Shown here one piece after another: positions 41,117-49,581 of a stretch of DNA of 64,000 nt (position 1 is its first letter; each line of letters begins with the position of its first letter). This stretch comes from Chloracidobacterium validum. Lineage in GTDB: Bacteria > Acidobacteriota > Blastocatellia > Chloracidobacteriales > Chloracidobacteriaceae. The translations under genes were made by a program, and so were the position numbers. The notes under the pieces were generated by a model. That model saw only the letters and a list, made by a program, of their open reading frames with translations, was not told the origin of the DNA and searched no databases. The stretch lies in the NCBI RefSeq assembly GCF_018304825.1, contig NZ_CP072648.1, positions 1,533,501 through 1,597,500 on the forward strand, read 5' to 3'.

Positions 41117-42030
41117 TGGCCAAGCCCCCGCAATCGCTGGCGACGGCGAACCCAATCCGCGGCCAGATTGAAGGCCAAGGTGAGTAGAAACAACACCAAT
41201 GCGACGGCGAAAATCGTCCGGTAACTCAGCCCGCCGTGCGGAATGTCACCCTTTGCGACCTGGACGATGTATGTCGTCGCGGTTGCCGCCGGTTCAAAGG
41301 GATTCAGCGTCAACCGTGGCTGTTGACCCGCCGCAATCGCAACGATCATGGTCTCGCCAATCGCCCGCGAGACGCCCAGCACGTACGAGGCGGCAATCCC
41401 GGAAAACGCCGCGGGGAACACTACCTGCCAGGCCGTCTGGAGGCGTGTCGCGCCAAGGGCATAAGCACCTTCGCGCAAGCTCATCGGCACGGCCCGCAGA
41501 GCATCTTCACTTAGCGAGGCGACATAGGGGACGATCATGATGCCCATAACGAGTCCGGCCGAAAGCAGGTTGAAACTCGGCAGCGCCGGCCACAGCTTCT
41601 GGAGAAACGGCGTCACGGTATAGAGCGCAAAATAGCCAAGCACCACGGTTGGCACGCCGGCGAGCAGTTCCAAAACTGGCTTGATGCTTTCGCGCAACTG
41701 TCCGGCGGCAAACTCCGAGAGGTACATCGCCAGAATCGTTCCACTTGGGATGGCGACCGCCAGCGCCACGAGCGAGCTGGTGGCCGTTCCTGCCAGCAGC
41801 ACGCCAATTCCGAAACGCGGCTCGGCAAAGAGTGGCGTCCACGCCGTATCTGTCAGAAAAGACCAGAGCGACACCTGCCGGAACAACGGCAGCGACTCTC
41901 CAACCAACACGGCCGCAATACCCAGCGTCGTGAGGACGGCAACCAGCGCCGCCCCGGCCAGGAGCCACTCAATCAGGTGTTCCCGCCAGCGCGCCCACGG
42001 CCGACGTGGCTGGTGAGTCACGGTTGCCAC
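41113..42030 (-). CDS. pstC: Phosphate ABC transporter permease PstC
   Basis: Second permease of the phosphate importer, 305 residues. Six hydrophobic segments are present; the EAA-like loop is in GATRLQTAWQVVFPAAFSGIAAS, and GVSRAIGETMIVAIAAGQ is the PstC hallmark. The GTG at 42030 is chosen because AGGAGG lies 6 nt upstream. The frame is open further upstream, but that extension overlaps pstS and has no transporter character. It lies 25 bp after pstS and overlaps pstA by 4 nt. Confidence 0.94.
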   Translation of the reverse strand: MATVTHQPRRPWARWREHLIEWLLAGAALVAVLTTLGIAAVLVGESLPLFRQVSLWSFLTDTAWTPLFAEPRFGIGVLLAGTATSSLVALAVAIPSGTILAMYLSEFAAGQLRESIKPVLELLAGVPTVVLGYFALYTVTPFLQKLWPALPSFNLLSAGLVMGIMIVPYVASLSEDALRAVPMSLREGAYALGATRLQTAWQVVFPAAFSGIAASYVLGVSRAIGETMIVAIAAGQQPRLTLNPFEPAATATTYIVQVAKGDIPHGGLSYRTIFAVALVLFLLTLAFNLAADWVRRRQRLRGLGQ

Positions 42031-42055
42031 GGCCAACCTCCTGACGCCGCTGGCG

Positions 42056-43060
42056 CTAAAGCACGGCCGGCAGGGTAAGCAACTCCTGGATGGAGATTGC
42101 CACGGCCGGGCGGCGGTCAAAAATCGTGCCCACGCGCCGGTTGTCCAGATGCCGCCGAATACCGGCATAGGCGTCTGGCGGCAGTGGAACGCAGTGCACT
42201 TCTTCGGCGAGCTTGCCGCCCTGTTCGAGCCAAAAATGCACGAAAGTGGCGACTTCTGGGCGGTCCATGGCCCGCGCATTGACATACACGAACAAGGGGC
42301 GCGCCAGCGGGGCGTAGTCCCCCGCCAAAATCGTTTCAACGGTCGGTGTTACCGGTGGCTGCCCGGCTGCGCGGACAATCGGCAGGGCGCGCAGCTTGTC
42401 ACGGTTTTCGTAGTAGATGTCGAAACCAAAGTAACCAAGCGCGTTGAGGTCGCCGGCAATGCCCTGCACCAGCACATTGTCATCCTCTGAAGCCATGTAG
42501 TCACCACGGCTGGCCCGCGCTTTGCCGTTGACGACCTCGGTGAAGTAGTCAAACGTCCCGGAATCCGTACCGGCCCCGTACAGGTTGAGTGGCCGGTCGC
42601 CCCACGCCGGATTGATGTCTGACCACCGGCGGATACGCCCCTGCGCTTCAGGCGACCACATCCGCCGCAGTTCCTCCAGCGTGACGGCTGAAACCTGAGC
42701 ATTGCGGGGATGGGTCACGACGACAATGGCATCCATGGCAATGGGCAGTTCATAGTAGGCAAGCCCGGCCTGGCGACAGGCCTCGCGCTCGGATGGCGCA
42801 ATGGGACGCGAAGCCGTGGCAACGTCGGTTTCCCCACGACAAAACTTTTTCATCCCGCCGCCTGTCCCAGAAACACCAATCGTCACCCGCACACCTGGGT
42901 GACGAAGCTGAAACTCCTCGGCGACGGCTTCGGCAAGCGGATAAACCGTGCTCGACCCATCCACTTTGATGACCGGGTAGCGGCTTCCCGGTGGGGCGCA
43001 GTGCGGCGCAGCCGCCAACCAGAGCGCCAGGCCGCCGATAAGCACTGACTTGACCGACAT
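42056..43060 (-). CDS. pstS: Phosphate-binding protein PstS
   Basis: Periplasmic or membrane-tethered receptor of the phosphate importer, 334 residues. N-terminal hydrophobic signal (SVLIGGLALWLAAAPHCAPPG); a Cys is present but the preceding APH is a poor lipobox. Phosphate-site motifs: VDGSSTVYPL, SGTGGGMKKFCRGETDVATASRPI, and YGAGTDSGTFDYFTEVV. The ATG at 43060 is followed by the signal and is favoured over 43090. First gene of pstSCAB. The promoter should lie in the ~90 bp upstream, where GTTAC-N17-GTAAC forms an inverted repeat (43105-43131); no canonical Pho box is seen. Confidence 0.93.
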   Translation of the reverse strand: MSVKSVLIGGLALWLAAAPHCAPPGSRYPVIKVDGSSTVYPLAEAVAEEFQLRHPGVRVTIGVSGTGGGMKKFCRGETDVATASRPIAPSEREACRQAGLAYYELPIAMDAIVVVTHPRNAQVSAVTLEELRRMWSPEAQGRIRRWSDINPAWGDRPLNLYGAGTDSGTFDYFTEVVNGKARASRGDYMASEDDNVLVQGIAGDLNALGYFGFDIYYENRDKLRALPIVRAAGQPPVTPTVETILAGDYAPLARPLFVYVNARAMDRPEVATFVHFWLEQGGKLAEEVHCVPLPPDAYAGIRRHLDNRRVGTIFDRRPAVAISIQELLTLPAVL

Positions 43061-43149
43061 AGGCGCACTCCATCGCGGGAAGTACGCCATGGTAGGCAGT
43101 CTGACGTTACAAGCGTCTTTCGCCGATGTAACGCGCGCGCGTTATGTAT

Positions 43150-44301
43150 TCACTGGGAAGGCCGCAGCCGCCGCGAGCGTGGGCGCAGCACGGCCGGAAG
43201 CCGTTCTTGCAGCGCTTGGCGCACGACATGCCCGCCCGGATTGAGGTGCTTCCGCATGTGGTTGATCATCAAGTAGCCGTCGTGGAACTTGAACGGCGTC
43301 TCGCCGGTCGTGTAATGCCCACAGTGCATCCACGCGGATTGGTAAGGCGCGCGATGGCGCTCGAATTCACTCATCGCATGGCGCGTCAGGTGCGGGAGAA
43401 ACGTCATGTCGTAGCGTGCCGCAATCAGCAGGGTTTTCTTGCTCCGGTTCTCTGGACGACCGAGCTGCTCGATGTAAGGAAAGGGGCTGATTGGCAGCCA
43501 GTAATCGCGCAGGTCATGGCGCGTGACACGCGCTTCAAGTCCAGCGCGGACGTGGCTGGTTGAAATGCCCGTCCAAACCACGTCCGCAAAGTAGCTCGAC
43601 ACATGGTTGAAGGCGGCCACCTGCAAGCGGCGGTCAAACGTGTAGGCCAAAAAGGCGACGCACGAACCAATGCTCGTGCCGATAATGCCAAATCGGTCAT
43701 AGCCCTGGCTTTCCAGCCAATCCAGCACCAGTCGCACTTCGTGAACCGCCTGCCGAACCGCCTGAATCGTCCGTCCGATGTTTGGGCTAACCATGTAGTC
43801 GGCGCGTACTTGGTGAACGGGTCGCCGGCTGCCGTGGTACGGCAAGCTCATGCGCACCGAAGCAATCCCAAAGGCGTTGAGACCCTGGCAGACAGACACG
43901 TGGCTGGCATGGTCGGCGTTCCACTGTGGCAGCACCAGGACGACTGGCGGGCGCGTGGTTGCCCCCGGACGCTCCCGAACCGGAAAGTAGCGTGCCCAGG
44001 CCAGATTGTTTGGCTCATCCGGTGTTTGGATCGAGCTTGGGAAGGTCAGCCATCCATCGTGGAAGTGCCACTCGGCGAGGGGTGGCGGCGTGAAGAACTG
44101 TGCCCCAACCGGCAGTGTCTGGCGCGCGTATTCCCGCAGAAAAGTCGGCGGATCGGGAAAGTCATCTGGCGCGAGCGGCACGGGTAGATGGGTGGTATCA
44201 GTGGCCAGGTGGTCAAGGCCCCAGGCAAAGGGCGATGCCCGTCGGTGACGATCCACTTTGGAAAGGCGAACTTCCCAGGCCTGAATAAAACGCTTGAGCA
44301 T
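43150..44301 (-). CDS. Alpha/beta-hydrolase family protein (ABHD18-like)
   Basis: 383 residues. The central alpha/beta-hydrolase fold has strand PPVVLVLPQWNADHAS, the nucleophile elbow GIIGTSIGSCVAF (Ser in G-T-S-I-G), an acidic residue in LLIAARYDMTFLP and a late His in WMHCGHYTTG, giving a plausible Ser-Asp-His triad. The long N-terminal segment and SVRMSLPYHGSRRP resemble the ABHD18-type group of uncharacterised hydrolases. No signal peptide, so cytoplasmic. Substrate unknown. It lies 27 bp after the PilZ gene on the same strand. Confidence 0.82.
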   Translation of the reverse strand: MLKRFIQAWEVRLSKVDRHRRASPFAWGLDHLATDTTHLPVPLAPDDFPDPPTFLREYARQTLPVGAQFFTPPPLAEWHFHDGWLTFPSSIQTPDEPNNLAWARYFPVRERPGATTRPPVVLVLPQWNADHASHVSVCQGLNAFGIASVRMSLPYHGSRRPVHQVRADYMVSPNIGRTIQAVRQAVHEVRLVLDWLESQGYDRFGIIGTSIGSCVAFLAYTFDRRLQVAAFNHVSSYFADVVWTGISTSHVRAGLEARVTRHDLRDYWLPISPFPYIEQLGRPENRSKKTLLIAARYDMTFLPHLTRHAMSEFERHRAPYQSAWMHCGHYTTGETPFKFHDGYLMINHMRKHLNPGGHVVRQALQERLPAVLRPRSRRLRPSQ

Positions 44302-44328
44302 GTAGGGCGCGTCCAGTTCCTATGCTTC

Positions 44329-44697
44329 CTATGCCATTGCCGCCGACTCGCTGGTTCCACCCGTGACCGCCGCATCGCTGAAGATGACGAAGGTATCCTC
44401 GTCAATTGGCCCTAACCCAACATGCCGCTCGCCCTCAACCTCACGGGCCCACACCACGACCATCATCTCCTTGCGTTCGGCGTTAATGGTTGGAAGCGCC
44501 AGGGTCAACTTCTCGCCGAGCGCGACTTCCAACGGGGTGACCACACATGCGCCGCGCCGGCTGATTGAAACACACTGGGCGGCAACATCCTGCTTGAGAC
44601 CATCTTTGTCCCACCCTTCCACCACGGCCGGCAAGCGACACGCCAGCCGGTTCTCGCGCCGCATCGTTTCAAACTTCGACTCATCAGTTTCCGTCAT
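44329..44697 (-). CDS. PilZ-domain protein (putative c-di-GMP receptor)
   Basis: 122 residues forming essentially one PilZ domain. The c-di-GMP contact motifs are recognisable: RRENRLACRLP (RxxxR) and, ~30 residues on, CVSISRRGACV (D/NxSxxG-like, with Val-Ser replacing the usual Asp/Asn-x-Ser start). Later beta strands follow (LTLALPTI, MMVVVWARE, HVGLGPI). The ATG at 44697 precedes MTETDES. Binding is plausible but the missing Asp/Asn makes it uncertain. It may be co-transcribed with the hydrolase. The 191-bp gap to the divergent S41 gene is locally AT-rich (44840-44880) and probably holds both promoters. Confidence 0.82.
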   Translation of the reverse strand: MTETDESKFETMRRENRLACRLPAVVEGWDKDGLKQDVAAQCVSISRRGACVVTPLEVALGEKLTLALPTINAERKEMMVVVWAREVEGERHVGLGPIDEDTFVIFSDAAVTGGTSESAAMA

Positions 44698-44888
44698 GTG
44701 TTTTGTGCTCTCCCTGTTGACCGTACGCTCTAACCTGACCTGCGCCAAGCCATGGCGGCCATTGCAGGCGTTTATCCAACCATAGTTGCGCATCCCTTTT
44801 CCAGCTTGCCGTCATCTCAGCCGGACAGTAAATTTCATCGGTTCGTCAATATTTTATTAGCTAACCTGGATTTACTCAACTTACCACC

Positions 44889-46238
44889 ATGGTCCGTCGT
44901 TTTCGGCTAAGTCACCTTTTCAGTTGGGGTTGGCGTTGGCAGCCACTGCGGCAAATCACTTTTGGGCTGTTGCTTGGACTTTTGCTACTTGGCGGCACGC
45001 CAGCATCTGTTTACCCAGTCACCACCAAGGACCGCCCACCAAAGAGAAATGGTTTACAACACAACGCGCGGGTTTTCGATACCGTGTGTCAGTTGGTCGA
45101 GCGCAAGTATTATGACCCGAAGCTGCACGGGGCAAACTGGAGCGCCCTGACCCAGCAGTTTCGGCGGCAGGCGCTTGTGGCAACGAACGAAACCACACTC
45201 TACAACACCATCAACCAGCTTCTCAGCTACCTGGACGACCAGCACACGTTTGCCTTGTCACCCAGCCGCGTGCAAGAAGAGAAACAGGGCGCGCGCGTTG
45301 GGTTAGGTGTCCAGTTGCGCAAAGTCGAAGGCAAGTGGCTGGTCGCGCGCGTCCTTGGCGGCTCGGCGGCTCAGGAAGCCGGGGTGCGCCCAGGCTGGAT
45401 TCTGGACGAGTTGGATTCGCGCCCTTTCGATGGGTTCAAGCCCGGTCAGCGCTTCGCAGTCGGGCAATCGGTACGGCTCAAGTTCCTGGACTCAAACGAC
45501 AACCCGAAGCGTATCGAAATTTCTTGTCGCCCCTTTGCGACGACGCCAGAACAGCGCGCTCAATTTCTTCAAGGCAGCGTGCTCTACATTCGGTTCAGCG
45601 AATTCGCGCCCAAGACCGCCGACTGGATTGAGGAACAACTGCTCGCCAACCCGCGCGCGACAACGCTCATCGTTGACCTCCGTGAAAACACCGGGGGCTT
45701 GCTCGACACGCTGGCGGACTGCCTGCGGCTCATTTACCGCCAGGATGTGGTTTTTGGTGATTTCATTCAGCGCAATCAAAAGCCGCTCCGCCTGCGCGTC
45801 AGTGGCAATCGCCACGCCTTTACGGGCGAGGTACTGGTTATGATTGACGAAACCTCAGCAAGCGCGGCTGAAATTTTTGCGGCGGCCATTCAGGATACCG
45901 GGCGTGGTATTGCCCTGGGCCGGCGGACGGCCGGGGCGGTCCTGGCGAGCATTCAGGAATCCCTGCCCGATGGCGGCAAAGTCCAGATCAGCATCCGCGA
46001 TTACCGCACCGTGCGTGGCGTCCGTCTCGAGGGGCGCGGGGTCACGCCGGATGTCATGATTAAGCTCACCCTTGACGACATTCGCCGGAACATTGACGTC
46101 GACCTCCAGCGAGCAATGCAGCAGCTCAACTTGAACCCCCAATCCAAGCGGTCTCCAGATGTTCCCGCGCCAGGGCAGCGCGTAACGACTTCGCTTGCTC
46201 AGAGTTCAGGTTTCGAGCTGGGCTTGACCTGTTTTTGA
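44889..46238 (+). CDS. S41-family (C-terminal processing-type) peptidase
   Basis: 449 residues with a single N-terminal membrane/signal segment (ITFGLLLGLLLLGG). A helical N-domain (RVFDTVCQLVERKYYDP), a PDZ domain (GVGLGVQLRKVEGKWLVARVLGGSAAQEAGVRPG in outline) and the S41 catalytic domain follow. The nucleophile region is MIDETSASAAEIFAAAIQD. The lysine of CtpA-type enzymes (S-F-G-K-G) is absent: here the text is GRRTAGAVLASIQ, as in the IRBP/S41B-like branch, so the catalytic dyad may differ. A role in trimming exported proteins is likely. No SD is evident; the ATG is preceded by CACC. Confidence 0.88.
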   Translation: MVRRFRLSHLFSWGWRWQPLRQITFGLLLGLLLLGGTPASVYPVTTKDRPPKRNGLQHNARVFDTVCQLVERKYYDPKLHGANWSALTQQFRRQALVATNETTLYNTINQLLSYLDDQHTFALSPSRVQEEKQGARVGLGVQLRKVEGKWLVARVLGGSAAQEAGVRPGWILDELDSRPFDGFKPGQRFAVGQSVRLKFLDSNDNPKRIEISCRPFATTPEQRAQFLQGSVLYIRFSEFAPKTADWIEEQLLANPRATTLIVDLRENTGGLLDTLADCLRLIYRQDVVFGDFIQRNQKPLRLRVSGNRHAFTGEVLVMIDETSASAAEIFAAAIQDTGRGIALGRRTAGAVLASIQESLPDGGKVQISIRDYRTVRGVRLEGRGVTPDVMIKLTLDDIRRNIDVDLQRAMQQLNLNPQSKRSPDVPAPGQRVTTSLAQSSGFELGLTCF

Positions 46239-46322
46239 AACTGCAAAGCTTGACAGCCAGTAGTTGCCTGTGGCTAACTACGCGCTTGTTCTTACGGGCC
46301 TGTTCTTTTTGCACGTTCGTAT

Positions 46323-46398
46323 GTCTCGTTCGTCTAGTGGCCTAGGACACCGCCCTTTCACGGCGGTAACACGGGTTCGACTCCCGTACGAGACACCA
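46323..46398 (+). tRNA. tRNA-Glu (anticodon TTC), CCA encoded
   Basis: The acceptor stem gtctcgt (46323-46329) pairs with acgagac (46388-46394). The anticodon stem ccgcc/ggcgg encloses loop ctttcac, giving anticodon TTC. The T arm cgggttcgactcccg is standard. Discriminator A46395 is followed by encoded CCA at 46396-46398. A perfect intrinsic terminator follows within 4 bp. Confidence 0.96.
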
Positions 46399-46401
46399 CC
46401 G

Positions 46402-46427
46402 GCCGCCGGTTGCTCCGGCGGCTTTTT
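46402..46427 (+). terminator. Rho-independent terminator of tRNA-Glu
   Basis: A perfect 8-bp stem gccgccgg/ccggcggc with 5-nt loop ttgct is followed by five T's. It lies immediately after the encoded CCA end, so it should end the tRNA transcript. The 225 bp from here to the DUF971 stop contain no gene; the only structure is an 18-bp tandem duplication at 46565-46600. Confidence 0.9.
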
Positions 46428-46564
46428 CGTGCGCTCGGCCTCGGTTAGTGGTCGCCAAAACTTCTGTGGGCGACGCCTGAGAGCGCGACTGAAAAGCCGC
46501 CTTTGACTGGGTACGGCGCGGGTGCCACATCGTATCTGGGCGAAAAACCTATCCACCTTTCCGA

Positions 46565-46600
46565 CGACTTGTCGAAAGCCACCGACTTGTCGAAAGCCAC
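46565..46600 (+). repeat. Exact 18-bp tandem duplication
   Basis: Unit cgacttgtcgaaagccac occurs at 46565-46582 and 46583-46600 without mismatch. Each unit contains the small dyad cgacttgtcg. It lies 54 bp beyond the 3' end of the minus-strand DUF971 gene, in non-coding DNA. Confidence 0.9.
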
Positions 46601-46653
46601 GTCGCACGTCACCCACTGCCCACCGGTTGGAGGGCTTCCGGCAAGCTAGAAAC

Positions 46654-47016
46654 CTATGTCGAAGACGGCGGAGCAGCTTTCATTTCTGCCAAAAACGTCC
46701 ACGAATAAATGCTCTGATGGTTGTCGGCCCACGTCACGCCCAGGGCATAGCGACCCACATGGTGCATGCCGCTGATCTGGAACTTACGCACATCGCCCAG
46801 CATCGGAAGCCCACGCGAACGCGGTTTGGCTGCCGGTGGCGCTTCGAGCAACCCAGGGTGTGGGTTCTCCCCACGGGACTCGGCACAGGTTGCGCAGGGA
46901 CACACCTGCCGAAGTTTCATCAACGGGACGGTCGTGGCCGTGCCATCCGGCCAAACAACGGAGAGCGTTCCCTCGGTGCGGTTGACATTGACGGCGCGTG
47001 GCAACAGTTCTGACAT
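46654..47016 (-). CDS. DUF971-family protein
   Basis: 120 residues matching the DUF971 (GBBH-like N-terminal) family: LSVVWPDGTATTVPLMKLRQVCPCATCAESRG with the C-P-C-A-x-C cysteine cluster, and ALGVTWADNHQSIYSWTFL near the end. The family domain also occurs at the N-terminus of gamma-butyrobetaine hydroxylase, and stand-alone versions are often linked to Fe-S/Mrp-type contexts; the role is unsettled. The ATG at 47016 fits the family start; the frame continues upstream to a TTG at 47073. The 196-bp gap to the divergent thioesterase gene should hold both promoters. Confidence 0.88.
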   Translation of the reverse strand: MSELLPRAVNVNRTEGTLSVVWPDGTATTVPLMKLRQVCPCATCAESRGENPHPGLLEAPPAAKPRSRGLPMLGDVRKFQISGMHHVGRYALGVTWADNHQSIYSWTFLAEMKAAPPSST

Positions 47017-47212
47017 TGGCCTACCCAAGCTGTGCGTCGGTTTAGTAGGATGCGGTGACAGTATTTCACTCAACGGTACGATACGGCGCGGGCGTGCAAG
47101 CTAGCTACCCAGCTTTGCGTTTGCGTGCCGGATGACCATTCGCGGAGCAAACTCAACCTAGACCGTGCTCGAAACAACGCGACTCGCGCGTTTATTTACT
47201 TACGCTTTCATC

Positions 47213-47692
47213 ATGACCAGTCCCACCACACCGCCGCTAGAAGCGCTGGCGGGGTATCCCGTCATCATTACCATTCCCGTTGCCTGGGGCGATATGGATG
47301 CCGCGCAGCATGTCAACAACACCGTGTATTTCCGCTACTTTGAAAGCGCCCGGATCGCTTACTTCGAGCGGATTGCCTTCGGCCTTGACTTTGCCCAGTC
47401 GGTCGGACCCATCGTGGCGCATACGCAATGCCGGTTTCGATGGCCGTTGACCTACCCAGACACCATTTCAGTCGGAACCGGGGTCAGCGGGCTGGGTGAT
47501 GATCGCTTCGTCATGCGCTTCACCATCGCCAGCCACCGGCATGGCAAAGTTGCCGCCCAGGGCGACGGTCTCATCGTGTCGTATGATTACCGCAACCAGC
47601 GCAAGGCCCCGTTGCCGGCCGCCGTCCGCGCCGCCATCATGACCCTCGAAAGATTTGACCCAACCGCGCCGCCGTCGCTTCCCACAACCTAG
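47213..47692 (+). CDS. Acyl-CoA thioesterase, hotdog fold (4HBT type)
   Basis: 159 residues with the thioesterase signature VAWGDMDAAQHVNNTVYFRYFESARIAYF: the Asp of W-G-D-M-D and H-V-N-N match the active-site region of 4-hydroxybenzoyl-CoA/YbgC-type enzymes. The remaining hotdog strands follow (GPIVAHTQCRFRWPLTYPD, DRFVMRFTIAS). Start ATG 47213 is chosen because residues upstream of MTSPTTPP are not family-like. fabH starts 95 bp downstream, consistent with a lipid-metabolism context. Natural substrate unknown. Confidence 0.88.
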   Translation: MTSPTTPPLEALAGYPVIITIPVAWGDMDAAQHVNNTVYFRYFESARIAYFERIAFGLDFAQSVGPIVAHTQCRFRWPLTYPDTISVGTGVSGLGDDRFVMRFTIASHRHGKVAAQGDGLIVSYDYRNQRKAPLPAAVRAAIMTLERFDPTAPPSLPTT

Positions 47693-47787
47693 CCGAGCGT
47701 CAGCCTGAGTGGCTCCCCACCCAACGCCTTGGCCGCGCTCGTTTCTTTTCGCGCTTGTTTATTTTTCTGAAGACTGGAGTTTCACCC

Positions 47788-48774
47788 ATGCCCACCCAAG
47801 CTGCTGGAATCATCGGAACCGGGCGCGCCCTGCCAGAACGCACCCTGACCAATGCCGATCTCGAAAAGATGGTCGAAACGAGCGACGAATGGATTGTATC
47901 TCGGACGGGCATCCGTGAACGCCGCATCGCTGCCCCAGACGAAACCACATCTCATTTTGCCACCATTGCCGCCCAACGCGCCCTCGATGCCGCCGGAATC
48001 GCGCCCAACGACCTTGACCTCATTATCTGCGCGACGGTGTGCCCCGACATGATGCTCCCCTCGACGGCGTGCCTCATTCAGTCGAAACTAGGGGCCAGAC
48101 GCGCCGCCGCCTATGACCTCGTGGCGGCCTGTTCGGGCTTCATCTATGGTCTGGCTACCGCACGGTCATTCATCGAAGCCGGACATTGTCGCCATGCGCT
48201 CGTGATCGGAGCGGAGTTGCTTTCTCGCTTCGTGGACTACACCGACCGCGCCACCTGCGTCATCTTTGGGGACGGGGCCGGGGCCGCCGTCCTTGGGCCC
48301 GTTGCCCCCGGACGTGGCATCCTGGCGCACCGGATTCTGAGCGATGGCAACTACGCTGATTTGCTTTACACGCCGGGCGGCGGCACACGCTATCCGGCTA
48401 GCCCGGAGACCATCGAGCAACGCCTGCACTACATCAAGATGCGCGGCAATGAACTCTTCAAAGTCGCGGTTCGAAGCATGTCCGATACCGTCGGACAGAT
48501 TCTCGATGAGCTACGGCTGACGCCGTCCGATGTGGATTTATTCATTCCGCACCAGGCCAATCAACGGATCACCGACGCGGTTGCCAACCGTCTCGACATT
48601 GGGAGCGAGCGCATTTATGCCAACATCGAGCGCATGGGCAACACATCGTCGGCATCAATCCCCATCGCGCTCGATGAATGTGTCACAGCCGGGCGCGTCA
48701 AGCCAGGCAACTTGATTGTCTTTGCGTCGTTTGGCGCCGGAGTAACCTGGGGCGCCATGGCCGTCCGATGGTAG
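47788..48774 (+). CDS. fabH: Beta-ketoacyl-ACP synthase III (FabH)
   Basis: FabH starts fatty-acid synthesis by condensing acetyl-CoA (or a branched primer) with malonyl-ACP. The 328-residue protein has the whole Cys-His-Asn triad: Cys115 (VAACSGF), His255 (IPHQANQRI) and Asn285 (MGNTSSASIP). The N-terminus GIIGTGRALPERTLTNADLEKMVETSDEWI and the C-terminal FGAGVTWGA are canonical. ATG 47788 starts four residues before QAAGIIG. The 3' end overlaps the next gene's proposed start by 7 bp. No other fab genes are nearby. Confidence 0.96.
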   Translation: MPTQAAGIIGTGRALPERTLTNADLEKMVETSDEWIVSRTGIRERRIAAPDETTSHFATIAAQRALDAAGIAPNDLDLIICATVCPDMMLPSTACLIQSKLGARRAAAYDLVAACSGFIYGLATARSFIEAGHCRHALVIGAELLSRFVDYTDRATCVIFGDGAGAAVLGPVAPGRGILAHRILSDGNYADLLYTPGGGTRYPASPETIEQRLHYIKMRGNELFKVAVRSMSDTVGQILDELRLTPSDVDLFIPHQANQRITDAVANRLDIGSERIYANIERMGNTSSASIPIALDECVTAGRVKPGNLIVFASFGAGVTWGAMAVRW

Positions 48775-49520
48775 AACATGTTGAGATAAGGCGTCCTGGT
48801 CGCCGATCAGTACCGTGGTTGCTGGTGATTGGACTGTTGGCTGGAGGATTGAGTCCAGCCTGCCGGGAGACGCCGCGCCATGCGCATGAAAGCATCACCC
48901 GTCCGGCCCTGGCGGAGCGGATAGCGCGCGGGGAAGTCCGGATCGAACGCCTGGGAATGGCCCTGCGTCCAGAGCAGCCATTTTTTGGGCGTATCATTGA
49001 AATTTCGCTCCGCAACACCGGCAACAAGCCACTGATTGTCGTCATCGAGCCGGGGCAACTCCTACGTAGCCAGAGTCCTGACATCACCGACCTCGTTGTG
49101 ACCAATCGAGAGGAGATTGCGCTGGATGCCGGACAAACGGCGCAGCGTAACATCGAAGTCTTCTCGCTCTCGCGTCGAAAACTATCCATGACGCGCGAAA
49201 CGGTTTACACCCTTGGAAACCTGACCGAAGGCGATGTGTACGCATTCGTGACGTGCTTTGCGGCAAACCGTCCCCCCGAACCACCGCCGCCGCCGCCGGG
49301 GTCGGGCTTGCCACCCCAGAAGCTTGACCTGACACCGTTTCAGCTCGCGCTATGGTGTGTTGCCGACGGCCTTGACCGCCAGGCCTTGCTGGAAGGCGTG
49401 GCGCTCAACCCAGTGCTCAAGGGCGGCGAGTATGGACGTAGCCGCGACTACCTTGACGGCCAGGCCAAGTACGTCCAGGGACTGCTCGACAGTTGTGGGC
49501 TAGCGAAGTACAAGTTTTGA
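48768..49520 (+). CDS. Putative lipoprotein, unknown function
   Basis: A 250-residue protein not matching a family I can name. Its N-terminus has a hydrophobic segment (PWLLVIGLLAGGLSPAC) ending in a lipobox-like LSPAC, so lipid attachment at that Cys is likely. The middle (GRIIEISLRNTGNKPLIVVIEPGQLL ... ALDAGQTAQRNIEVF) looks like a beta-sandwich domain. A short polyproline run precedes a C-terminal helical part (FQLALWCVADGLDRQALLEGVALNP). ATG 48768 overlaps the fabH stop; the start is the weakest part of this call. Confidence 0.68.
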   Translation: MVEHVEIRRPGRRSVPWLLVIGLLAGGLSPACRETPRHAHESITRPALAERIARGEVRIERLGMALRPEQPFFGRIIEISLRNTGNKPLIVVIEPGQLLRSQSPDITDLVVTNREEIALDAGQTAQRNIEVFSLSRRKLSMTRETVYTLGNLTEGDVYAFVTCFAANRPPEPPPPPPGSGLPPQKLDLTPFQLALWCVADGLDRQALLEGVALNPVLKGGEYGRSRDYLDGQAKYVQGLLDSCGLAKYKF

Positions 49521-49581
49521 TACGGTTGACGGTGCGCCATCACGAATTCAACCATTTTTGCATCCCCGATGAGGTTTTCTG

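Noticed and set aside
42031-42339. N-terminal extension of PstC into pstS
   Set aside because: The extension is antisense-like text overlapping pstS in another frame. A GTG with AGGAGG marks the proper start.
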